From Acidobacteriota bacterium (GTDB lineage: Bacteria; Acidobacteriota; Thermoanaerobaculia; Multivoradales; JBCCEF01): a stretch of DNA of 64,000 nt. The stretch is taken from positions 1 to 64,000 of the forward strand of contig JBCCHV010000029.1 of the NCBI GenBank assembly GCA_039028635.1, in the 5' to 3' direction. A program made the translations under genes and the position numbers. Positions 45,608 to 53,213 of this stretch are shown piece by piece. Under the pieces are notes generated by a model that ran no database searches, was not told the DNA's origin, and was given only the letters and a program-made list of their open reading frames with translations. How positions within the stretch are numbered: the stretch's first letter is position 1; the number at the start of each line of letters is the position of its first letter.

Positions 45608-48169
45608 TTGGGACGTCGACGTCTACGCTGGTGGCTGCTGGTCGCCTACGGGCTCCTGCTGGCGGCCTCGACGGTGGCCCGCTGGCGCGCCCCGGAGCCC
45701 GCTCCGGCTGCCCATCTCGAGCTCACCGAGCTCGCCGTTGACGGCACCCCGCTGCGCCTCGCCTGGCGCCAATGGGGCGAGGCCAACGCCGCGGCTCCTC
45801 CCCTGGTCTTGCTTCACGGCAGTCCCGGCAGCCACCACGACTTTCGGCGCCTCGCCCCGGCGCTGGCCGACGACCGCCGAGTCATCGCCGCGGACCTGCC
45901 CGGTTTCGGCGCCAGCGATCGTCGGATCGACGACTACTCGGTGCGCTTTCAAGGAGCTGCGGTGCGGGCCTTGCTCGAGCACCTCGATATCGACCGCTAC
46001 CACCTCGCCGGCTTCAGCATGGGGGGCGGCGGCGTCCTGGAGATCTACCGCACCACTCCGGAGCGGGTGCTCTCCATCACCATGATCGCGGCCATCGGTG
46101 TCCAGGAGCTCGAGCTCCTCGGCGACTACCGGCTCAATCACGCCGTCCACGGTCTGCAGCTCGCCGCCATTCAAGGGGCGCGCTGGCTGCTGCCCCATTT
46201 CGGCGTTCTCGATCGCTTCCCGCTGGGCTACGAGTACGCCCGCAACTTCTACGACACCGATCAGCGGCCGCTGCGCGGTCTGCTCGAGACGTTCGAGCCT
46301 CCGATGTTGATCATCCACGGCGAGCACGATCCGCTGGTACCTGCCGCCGCCGCCCGCGAGCACCATCGAATCGTGCCTCAGAGCGAGCTCCAGATGCTCG
46401 ACACCAGCCACTTCTTCCTATTCAGCGCCAATCCCGACGTCGCTCCCCTGCTATCGGACTTTCTGGCGCGGGTCGACCGCGGCGAAGGCCGCCGGCGGGC
46501 AGCCGCCACCGCCGAGCGCTTGGCCGCCGCCGGCCGAGCCCTCGATGTGCCGCGCTGGCGCGGCACGGCCCTCTGGGTCGTGCTGCTCCTGCTCGCCCTG
46601 GCGACCTTGGTGAGCGAAGATCTGACCACCCTCGGTGCCGGCTTGCTGGTGGCCCAGGACCGACTCGACTTCTGGCCCGCCGCCGCTGCCTGCTTCGCCG
46701 GTATCTTCATTGGAGATCTGCTGCTCTTCGCCGCCGGCCGATTCCTCGGCCGACCGGCCCTGCGCTTACCGTTCCTGCGCTGGTGGCTCTCCGAGGACGC
46801 CGTCGTCCGCAGCTCCGCCTGGTTCGAGCGCCGCGGACCAGCGGTGATCCTGCTCAGTCGCTTCATGCCCGGGGCCCGGCTGCCGACCTACTTCGCCGCC
46901 GGCGTGCTGCGCACCAACGCCTGGCGCTTCGCCGCCTACTTTTTCGTCGCCGTGGCCCTGTGGACCCCCGCCCTGGTCGCCCTTTCAGCGACCCTCGGCG
47001 AGACCGCCCTCGAGCGCTTCGGCCGCGGCATCGGCTGGGCGGTGGTCGCTCTGCTGGTGTTTCTGGTGATCCTGCGCAAGCTGCTGCTCCCCCTCGCCAC
47101 CTGGACTGGCCGGCGCCGGCTGCTCGGCACCTGGCGGCGCTGGACGCGCTGGGAGTTCTGGCCGCCCTGGCTGTTCTACCCCCCGATCGCCCTCTACGTC
47201 CTCGGCCTCGGCCTGCGCCACCGCAGCCTCACCCTGTTCACCGCCGCCAATCCCGCCATTCCCACCGGTGGCTTCATCGGCGAGTCGAAATCCGCCATCC
47301 TGCAAGGGCTCGCCGGCGCCGGCGATGCGCTTCCGGCCTGGCGGCTTCTGCCGGCCTCGGCTCCGTTGGCGGAGCGCCTCGATCTGCTCGCCGAGTTCCT
47401 GGAGCGCCACCGGCTCGACTACCCGGTAGTCCTCAAGCCCGACGCCGGCCAACGGGGAACCGGCGTCGCGGTGATCCGCGATCACCCATCGGCGGCGGCC
47501 TATCTCGAGGCGGCCCACGGCGACCTCATCGTGCAGCAGTATGTTCCCGGGGTCGAGATCGGCCTCTTCTACGTGCGCCGGCCGGATGAGAGCGAGGGGA
47601 ACATCTTCGCCATCACCGAGAAGCAGTTGCCCGAAGTGCGCGGCGACGGCGAATCGACCCTCGAAGAGCTGGTGTTCGCCGACGACCGGGCCGTCGCCAT
47701 GGCCGAGCTCTACCTCGCCGGCAAGGACATCGAGCGGTTCGAGGTTCCCGCCGCCGGCGAGGCGCTTTCCCTCGCCGAGCTCGGCACCCACTGTCGCGGC
47801 GCGATCTTCCTCGATGGCGGCCATCTCGCCAGCCCCGCCCTGCGGGCGACCATCGACCGCATCAGCCAGACCTTCGAGGGCTTCTACCTCGGACGCTACG
47901 ACCTGCGCGCCGCGAGCTTCGAGGCCTTCACCGCCGGCGGCCCCTTCCAGGTCATCGAGCTCAACGGCGTGACCTCCGAAGCGACCAACATCTACGACCC
48001 GCGCTACTCCGTCTTCCAGGCCTGGAAAATTCTCCGCCGGCAATGGCGCCTAGCCTTCGAAATCGGTGCCGCCAACCGCCGTCGCGGCATCGCCCCGGCG
48101 AGCGTCGGTGAGCTCCTCCGGGCCACCCTCGCCTACCGCCGTGGGCTGCGAAGACCTACGCCGGGATGA
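45608..48169 (+). CDS. Alpha/beta hydrolase-VTT-ATP-grasp fusion protein
   Basis: An 853-residue protein joining three normally separate modules. Residues ~1-295: membrane helix then an alpha/beta hydrolase with HGSPGS (70-75), nucleophile elbow GFSMGG (S137), HGEHD and TSHFF. Residues ~310-510: a VTT (DedA/SNARE-associated) membrane domain, with GDLLLFAAGRFLGR and RFMPGARLPTYFAAG. Residues ~535-853: an ATP-grasp, carboxylate-amine-ligase-like domain (VVLKPDAGQRGTGVAVI, IVQQYVPGVEIGLFY, ELNGVTSEATNIYD). VTT proteins move lipids across membranes, so a lipid hydrolase/flippase/ligase machine is plausible (inference). The frame is continuous, not a sequencing join. The start is TTG; no strong ribosome-binding site was seen. 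Confidence 0.85.
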   Translation: MGRRRLRWWLLVAYGLLLAASTVARWRAPEPAPAAHLELTELAVDGTPLRLAWRQWGEANAAAPPLVLLHGSPGSHHDFRRLAPALADDRRVIAADLPGFGASDRRIDDYSVRFQGAAVRALLEHLDIDRYHLAGFSMGGGGVLEIYRTTPERVLSITMIAAIGVQELELLGDYRLNHAVHGLQLAAIQGARWLLPHFGVLDRFPLGYEYARNFYDTDQRPLRGLLETFEPPMLIIHGEHDPLVPAAAAREHHRIVPQSELQMLDTSHFFLFSANPDVAPLLSDFLARVDRGEGRRRAAATAERLAAAGRALDVPRWRGTALWVVLLLLALATLVSEDLTTLGAGLLVAQDRLDFWPAAAACFAGIFIGDLLLFAAGRFLGRPALRLPFLRWWLSEDAVVRSSAWFERRGPAVILLSRFMPGARLPTYFAAGVLRTNAWRFAAYFFVAVALWTPALVALSATLGETALERFGRGIGWAVVALLVFLVILRKLLLPLATWTGRRRLLGTWRRWTRWEFWPPWLFYPPIALYVLGLGLRHRSLTLFTAANPAIPTGGFIGESKSAILQGLAGAGDALPAWRLLPASAPLAERLDLLAEFLERHRLDYPVVLKPDAGQRGTGVAVIRDHPSAAAYLEAAHGDLIVQQYVPGVEIGLFYVRRPDESEGNIFAITEKQLPEVRGDGESTLEELVFADDRAVAMAELYLAGKDIERFEVPAAGEALSLAELGTHCRGAIFLDGGHLASPALRATIDRISQTFEGFYLGRYDLRAASFEAFTAGGPFQVIELNGVTSEATNIYDPRYSVFQAWKILRRQWRLAFEIGAANRRRGIAPASVGELLRATLAYRRGLRRPTPG

Positions 48170-48306
48170 ATTAGAGGAGCACTCCCAGGATGGCGTAGAC
48201 GGCGAGCCGCTGAACGCCTTCGCGACAGCTCGATTCGCCGTCGGAGGCGACCTGCTGGGGTCGAGCCAGCCCCGCAAGCCCTGGAGGGCAAAGCCCTTGG
48301 CCGGTG
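48170..48306. other. Intergenic, no supported gene
   Basis: 137 bases between the convergent fusion gene and folK. A short minus-strand open stretch ends in CTCTAA here but has no start codon or ribosome-binding site. Nothing else was seen. Confidence 0.4.
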
Positions 48307-48792
48307 CTACGGCAGCCGTTCGACGCCGGCCTGGTGGCGGAAGGGAGCGGCGATCTCGGCCAAGGGACGGCCGTCGACGGGATGCACGAGCTGCGGGGCG
48401 AGATCCGCCAGCGGCAAGGCGACGTGGGCGCGGGTGAGGATCTCGGGATCGGGGATCCGCAGGCCCGCCTCGCTCACCACCAGGTCGCCGTGGAGGGCGA
48501 TGTCGAGGTCGATGGTCCGGGGCGCATTGCGATCGGCCTGTCGAACCCGTCCGAGAGACTCCTCGAGGGGACGCAGCACCCGGTACTTGAGGTGCCTGGG
48601 CTCGAGAGCGGTCGCAAAGACCACCGCTGCGTTGTGAAAGGGAGGTCCGCTGCTGCCGACCGCTGCCGAGCGATAGAGGGGTGAAAGGCGCAGCTCCCCA
48701 AACTGCTGCCGTAGGCCTTCGACGGCCGCCGGAAGATGGATTTCGGGCTCGACGTTCGAGCCCAGGGCGACGAAGACCCGGTGGTGCGGCAA
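48307..48792 (-). CDS. folK: 2-amino-4-hydroxy-6-hydroxymethyldihydropteridine diphosphokinase
   Basis: A 161-residue HPPK, which transfers pyrophosphate from ATP to 6-hydroxymethyl-7,8-dihydropterin in folate synthesis. The family start VFVALGSNVEPEIHLPAAV and the NAPRTIDLDIALHGD motif, which binds Mg2+ and the pterin, are clear. It follows folB and a PTR1-like reductase on the same strand, forming a folate operon. The TTG start at 48792 lies 7 bases after the folB stop; no ATG fits, and any earlier start would overlap folB more. Confidence 0.88.
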   Translation of the reverse strand: MPHHRVFVALGSNVEPEIHLPAAVEGLRQQFGELRLSPLYRSAAVGSSGPPFHNAAVVFATALEPRHLKYRVLRPLEESLGRVRQADRNAPRTIDLDIALHGDLVVSEAGLRIPDPEILTRAHVALPLADLAPQLVHPVDGRPLAEIAAPFRHQAGVERLP

Positions 48793-48799
48793 AGCGGGG

Positions 48800-49165
48800 T
48801 CAGTCCCGCGAGCGTTCGATCTCGACGCCCACCGAATCGGCGAAGCGCAGAGCCCCCGGCTTCTCGATCCGAACCCGCACCCGCTCGGCAGCGAAATCGT
48901 CGAGGGCGATGGCGGCGATGCGCTCCGCCAGGGCCTCGACCAGCAGGTGGGACGACTCCTCGACATAGGCGATCACCGCCTTGGTCAGGGTGCGGTAGTT
49001 GAGGGTGTGAGCGACATCGTCGGTTTGGCCGGCCTGGCGGGTGTCGAAGGCCAGCTCGAGGTTGATCAGGATGTCCTGTCGCTTCACCCGCTCCCAGTCA
49101 TTGAGGCCGATGATGCCCCGCACCAGAAGGTCCTTGATCAAGATCTTGTCTTTCGTCGCCAACAT
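48800..49165 (-). CDS. folB: Dihydroneopterin aldolase
   Basis: A 121-residue FolB, which converts 7,8-dihydroneopterin to 6-hydroxymethyl-7,8-dihydropterin and glycolaldehyde, the step before FolK. Family marks are IGLNDWERVKRQDILINLE and LNYRTLTKAV followed by SSHLLVEALAERIA. Length is typical. ATG 49165 is chosen because GAGGAG lies just upstream. It starts 8 bases after the SDR stop. Confidence 0.9.
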   Translation of the reverse strand: MLATKDKILIKDLLVRGIIGLNDWERVKRQDILINLELAFDTRQAGQTDDVAHTLNYRTLTKAVIAYVEESSHLLVEALAERIAAIALDDFAAERVRVRIEKPGALRFADSVGVEIERSRD

Positions 49166-49173
49166 GCTCTCCT

Positions 49174-49941
49174 CTAGTGGTTCACCGGTCCCACCAGGTG
49201 CTCGCCACCGTCCACCGGCAGAACATGTCCGGTGACGTAATCGTTCTCGGCCAGAAAGACCACCGCCTCGCCAATGCGCTGCGGATCTCCGGGCCGCGCC
49301 AGCGGCACGCCGGCGGACATCCCATGCCACTCGGCGCTGTCCCGGGACATGCCCGGCGGCGGCAGAATTGGGCCCGGGACCACGGCGTTGACTCGCACCG
49401 CCGGCGCCAGCTCCCGCGCCGCAACCCGGGTGAGATGGAGTAAAGCCCCCTTGCTGGTGGCGTGATGGGCCATGCCCTGCCAGGCGAGCACCCCGGCAAG
49501 GTCGCCGATATTGACGATCACCGCCGGCTCCTCGGCCGGCCGCGACACCGCCGCCATGCGCTTCGCCGCCCCCTGCATGAGCAGAAAGGGCGCTCGCAAG
49601 TTGACTGCCAGAACCTCGTCCCAGGCCTCGGCGTCAATCTCGCCGAAGGCCTGATGGCGAAAGCTCGCCGCACTGTTGACCAGCATGTCGAGGCGGCCGA
49701 AGTGCTCGCTGACGGCGTCGAGCAACGGCTCGATCGCCGCGGGCTGGGCGAGGTTGGCGCTGAAGGCAGCCGCCTCGCTCCCCTCCTCCGCCAGCTCCTC
49801 GACGGTCTGCCGCGCCGCCTGCGCCGAGCTGCCGTAGTGAATCGCCAAGCGCGCGCCACGGGCCGCCAGGGCGCGCACGATGGCCTTGCCGAGGCGATGG
49901 GCTCCGCCGGTGACGAGGACGGTTTTTCCGGTCAAGTTCAA
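49174..49941 (-). CDS. PTR1/FolM-like short-chain reductase of folate operon
   Basis: A 255-residue SDR. The nucleotide motif TGGAHRLGK (11-19) has the TGxxxRxG form of pteridine reductases rather than the usual TGxxxGxG. The Asp in VNIGDLAG matches the position of the PTR1 catalytic aspartate. In place of YxxxK the sequence reads HATSK, so the catalytic Tyr is His. It leads the folB-folK operon, which supports dihydropteridine or dihydrofolate reduction, as in organisms lacking a classical FolA. Whether His can replace Tyr here is unknown; a substrate-binding rather than catalytic role is the alternative. Confidence 0.82.
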   Translation of the reverse strand: MNLTGKTVLVTGGAHRLGKAIVRALAARGARLAIHYGSSAQAARQTVEELAEEGSEAAAFSANLAQPAAIEPLLDAVSEHFGRLDMLVNSAASFRHQAFGEIDAEAWDEVLAVNLRAPFLLMQGAAKRMAAVSRPAEEPAVIVNIGDLAGVLAWQGMAHHATSKGALLHLTRVAARELAPAVRVNAVVPGPILPPPGMSRDSAEWHGMSAGVPLARPGDPQRIGEAVVFLAENDYVTGHVLPVDGGEHLVGPVNH

Positions 49942-50056
49942 TGCAGGTCACTTCCTTTCGAGGGCCGATGATCGCCGGACCGGAGCCGCGAGTCAATCTT
50001 CGCGGCGCGCCGCCCCCGCCGTGCTATTCTGCCGCCCTTCCCGCCGACGAGCTCCC

Positions 50057-50389
50057 ATGGCCAGCGAACCGATCTACCGCATCGTCTTCTCCCAACAGGG
50101 CAACATCTACGAGGTCTATGCGCGGCAGGTCTCCCAAGGTGGCCTCTACGGCTTCGTAGAGGTCGAGGAGCTGCTCTTCGGCGAGCGTTCTTCGGTGGTT
50201 CTCGATCCCTCCGAAGAGAAGCTCAAGAGCGAGTTTCAAGGGGTCGAGCGCTTCTACGTGCCACTCCACGCGGTGCTGCGCATCGACCAGGTGGAGCGCA
50301 AGGGCACGCCGCGGATCACCAAGTCCGACGGCGAGGGCCAGGTGGCGATGTTTCCGCTGCCGTCGGTGCCACCGCCGACTCAGGACTGA
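50057..50389 (+). CDS. DUF1820 family protein
   Basis: A 110-residue small soluble protein with the DUF1820 pattern: IYRIVFSQQGNIYEVYAR, then GLYGFVEVEELLFGE, then FYVPLHAVLRIDQVE. The family is widespread in Gram-negatives and of unknown function, with a compact beta fold suggested. It is divergent from the folate operon and is followed by a convergent small secreted protein and a terminator shared with it. Confidence 0.8.
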   Translation: MASEPIYRIVFSQQGNIYEVYARQVSQGGLYGFVEVEELLFGERSSVVLDPSEEKLKSEFQGVERFYVPLHAVLRIDQVERKGTPRITKSDGEGQVAMFPLPSVPPPTQD

Positions 50390-50408
50390 GCCACAGAAAC
50401 GAAAAAGC

Positions 50409-50434
50409 CCGGCCGCGACGGGACGCGCGGCCGG
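50409..50434. terminator. Hairpin terminator, convergent genes
   Basis: CCGGCCGCG (50409-50417) pairs with CGCGGCCGG (50426-50434). On the minus strand it is followed by GCTTTTTCG, a good termination signal for the DUF6289-like gene. On the plus strand only TTCC follows, so it is weaker for the DUF1820 gene, though the stem may still act in both directions. Confidence 0.75.
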
Positions 50435-50527
50435 TTCCAGAAGGCCTCGGAACAGCTCCGAGATCGATGAGCGTTGCGGACCGGACGGAGAAGCCCATGC
50501 GGTCCGGGTCGATGGGTCGAGGGTCGC

Positions 50528-50782
50528 CTAGAAGCAGGGGGTGGTGTAAGTGTCGCGATAGGCGGTGCGCTGGCCGTTCGAGTAGCGACTTCCCCAACAG
50601 GTCAGAAGCCAGCTTCCCACCACCTGAGTCTTGGCCGGGCTGCTGTAGTAGATGTGGAGGATCTCCTCCGCCGGGCCACCCTGAGCTTCGCCGGTGACGA
50701 AGCCGGTGACGGCGAGGGCGGTGAGCAACAGACCGAAGACGAATCCGAGGGCTCGCGGGGACTTGCGCAGTCGACTGAACAT
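50528..50782 (-). CDS. Small secreted DUF6289-like protein
   Basis: An 84-residue exported protein: basic start, membrane-spanning signal (ALGFVFGLLLTALAVTGFV) and a short mature part with two cysteines, a YYSSPAKTQVVG stretch and the end TTPCF. This resembles the DUF6289 family, small secreted proteins of unknown role found in RiPP-rich bacteria. AAGGAG lies 8 bases before the ATG and a terminator follows. Two cysteines likely form one disulfide. It is also the kind of peptide that could be a toxin or signal (inference). Confidence 0.7.
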   Translation of the reverse strand: MFSRLRKSPRALGFVFGLLLTALAVTGFVTGEAQGGPAEEILHIYYSSPAKTQVVGSWLLTCWGSRYSNGQRTAYRDTYTTPCF

Positions 50783-51014
50783 GGTGTTATCTCCTTGATC
50801 ACAGTTCTGATGTTTGGTTCGGTTCTCCGGTTGCCACCTGCCGAGGGCGGTCGCAACCGGGAGCGGGTTTGTCCTAGCGATCCCCAAGATCGAATTTTCG
50901 TGCCCGCTCGTTGATGGACTACGGAACCACCGCGAGAATCCCGCCACGGACGATTCGAGAATTCACCGAACGGGTGCCGGGAAACAGCCGACGGGGCGGT
51001 GATACGCTGCCGCG

Positions 51015-52529
51015 ATGAGCGCACTGTGGGAGGGCGTGCGGTCGGCCTTTCACCGTCCGGAAACGCGGCACTACCGCATCGTCCAAACGACGATCTGGTT
51101 ACTGATCGCCTTCTCCGTGGCGTTGCTCTTCGTGGAGCTGGCGGCAGCACCCGCGGAGCCCTGGGCGAGCCGTCTCCAGCGCATCGACATCGCCGTCCTC
51201 TGGTTCTTCGGTTTCGAGCTCATCCTGCGGGTGATGACCTTCCGGCCGCGCGGCCTGAGCTTCTACGACACCGCTTCCCTGGGGCGCTGGAAGCTGCACC
51301 TCACCGGCCGCCTGCGCTACTGCCTGCGGCCCCTGGTTCTGATCGACATCCTCACCGTGGCGGCCCTGGTGCCGGCCTTGAGGGGCTTGCGAGTCCTACG
51401 GCTGATGCGCCTCTTCCGCACCATTCGGGTGTTTCGCTACAGCAACCCCTTCCGCGGTCTCGAGCGCGCCTTCCGCGACAACACCCTGCTGTTCGCCTTC
51501 GCCTTTTCGACCCTCGCCGTCTCGGTGCTGATCGGCGGCGTCAGCCTCTACCTGATCGAGGCCGATCGCAACCGCAACCTCGACTCCCTCGGCGACGGCA
51601 TGTGGTGGGCATTGGTGACCCTCACCACCGTCGGCTTTGGCGACATCAGTCCGGTCACCACCATCGGGCGGCTGGTGGGCTCGGTGCTGATGATCGCCGG
51701 CATGTTCAATCTCGCCCTCTTTGCCGGCATCGTGGGCCGGACCCTTCTCACCTCCGTCTTCAGCATGCGGGAGGAGCAGTTTCGGATGAGCGGATTTATC
51801 GACCATGTGGTGATCTGCGGCTTTGACACCGGAGCCGCCATGCTTCTCGACGCCCTGCGCCAAGAGCTCGATGCCGATCGCGCCGGGCTGGTGATCTTCG
51901 CTCCCGGAGAACGCCCCGGCGACCTGCCGCCGGAGTTCATGTGGGTTCAGGGCGACCCCACCAAGGAAAGCGAGCTCGACAAGGCCCGCATCACCCACGC
52001 CAAGGCCGCCTTGGTGGTGGCGCCGCGGGACGTGCCGCCACATCACGCCGATGCCACCACCATCATGACCCTGTTCACGCTGCGCTCCTACCTCGAGGGT
52101 AGTGCCTTGAAGACTCCCCGCCGACGGCCGCTCTATCTGGTCGCCGAGATCCTCGATGCCGAGAACGTCGATCACGCTCGCACCGCCGGAGCCGACGAGG
52201 TCATCGAGACCACCCGCCTCGGCTTCTCCTTGCTCGCCCACGCGATCAAAGTACCGGGCACCGCGGCCATCCTGTCGAAGGTCGCTTCCACCGGCGCCAA
52301 CAGCCTGTTCGTCGGCAAGCTACCGGCCGGCCTGACGGAGGCGACGCGCTTCGCCGATGTCGCCTGCGAGGTCAAGAAGGCCGGCGGCCTGCTGCTGGGA
52401 GTTCGGGATCCGCGATCACGGGTCAACCTGGTCAATCCCGACGACGAGTACCTGGTGGATCCTTCGGCCCATCTCATCTACCTGGCGGAGATGCCGGTCC
52501 TCGGCCCCCTCGAGCCACAGCCGATCTGA
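51015..52529 (+). CDS. Voltage-sensor-type potassium channel with RCK/TrkA-N domain
   Basis: A 504-residue channel. Six helices include an arginine-rich S4 (LRVLRLMRLFRTIRVFR), with Arg every three residues as in Kv channels. The selectivity filter is TVGFGD (205-210). The C-terminal half is an RCK/TrkA-N Rossmann domain (HVVICGFDTGAA) with a second RCK-like region, which in relatives binds Ca2+ or nucleotides to gate the pore. It is likely an inner-membrane K+ channel involved in potential or osmotic control. It is transcribed alone, divergent from the DUF6289-like gene. Confidence 0.9.
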   Translation: MSALWEGVRSAFHRPETRHYRIVQTTIWLLIAFSVALLFVELAAAPAEPWASRLQRIDIAVLWFFGFELILRVMTFRPRGLSFYDTASLGRWKLHLTGRLRYCLRPLVLIDILTVAALVPALRGLRVLRLMRLFRTIRVFRYSNPFRGLERAFRDNTLLFAFAFSTLAVSVLIGGVSLYLIEADRNRNLDSLGDGMWWALVTLTTVGFGDISPVTTIGRLVGSVLMIAGMFNLALFAGIVGRTLLTSVFSMREEQFRMSGFIDHVVICGFDTGAAMLLDALRQELDADRAGLVIFAPGERPGDLPPEFMWVQGDPTKESELDKARITHAKAALVVAPRDVPPHHADATTIMTLFTLRSYLEGSALKTPRRRPLYLVAEILDAENVDHARTAGADEVIETTRLGFSLLAHAIKVPGTAAILSKVASTGANSLFVGKLPAGLTEATRFADVACEVKKAGGLLLGVRDPRSRVNLVNPDDEYLVDPSAHLIYLAEMPVLGPLEPQPI

Positions 52530-52634
52530 CCGGCGCCCGCGCGCCCCCCCTTGACCCGCAGCCGGCAGCATCGTCAGAGTCGGCGCCGAGCGCTTGCCAG
52601 GAGAGCGCCGAACAGATTTGGAGAGCGAACTGCG

Positions 52635-53213
52635 ATGAGCCCCGACAGAGTGCGCTGCGGCTGGGCCGGCAGCGAAGAGATCTACCAGGACTACCACGAC
52701 CAGGAATGGGGCGTCCCGCTGCACGATGAGGGACGCCTGTTCGAAATGCTGATTCTGGAAGGTGCCCAGGCCGGCCTCTCCTGGATCACCATCCTCAAGC
52801 GACGGCAGGGCTACCGTGAGGTTTTCGACGGCTTCGATGCCGCCACCATCGCCTCCTACGATCAGCCCAAAATCGAGCGCTTGCTGTCCGACACCCGCAT
52901 CATTCGCAACCGCCTCAAGGTCGAGGGCACCGTGAAGAACGCCCGCGCCTACTTGCGGCTGCGCGACGAGGGCAGCTCCCTCGACGCCTATCTGTGGGAT
53001 TTCGTGGACGGTGAGCCGATTCAGAATGCCTGGCCACAGCTCGCCGACGTGCCCGCCGAGACGACGCTCTCGAAGAGCCTCAGCAAGGACCTCAAGAAAC
53101 GCGGCTTCACCTTCGTCGGCCCGACCATCTGCTACGCCTACATGCAATCCATCGGCATGGTCAACGACCACACCACCGACTGCTTTCGGTACCGCGAGCT
53201 CAGCCCCCGGTGA
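52635..53213 (+). CDS. tag: DNA-3-methyladenine glycosylase I
   Basis: A 192-residue Tag glycosylase, which removes 3-methyladenine from alkylated DNA in base-excision repair. Family marks: RCGWAGSEEIYQDYHDQEWGVP, GAQAGLSWITILKRRQGYREVF and the C-terminal zinc snap with His and Cys (MVNDHTTDCFRY). Length is typical. ATG 52635 is the natural start. Its stop overlaps the start of the sulfatase-like lipoprotein gene by four bases. Confidence 0.95.
   Translation: MSPDRVRCGWAGSEEIYQDYHDQEWGVPLHDEGRLFEMLILEGAQAGLSWITILKRRQGYREVFDGFDAATIASYDQPKIERLLSDTRIIRNRLKVEGTVKNARAYLRLRDEGSSLDAYLWDFVDGEPIQNAWPQLADVPAETTLSKSLSKDLKKRGFTFVGPTICYAYMQSIGMVNDHTTDCFRYRELSPR

Noticed and set aside
48170..48306. Short minus-strand open stretch between folK and the fusion gene
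   Set aside because: No start codon or ribosome-binding site and no domain; too weak to call a gene or a pseudogene.
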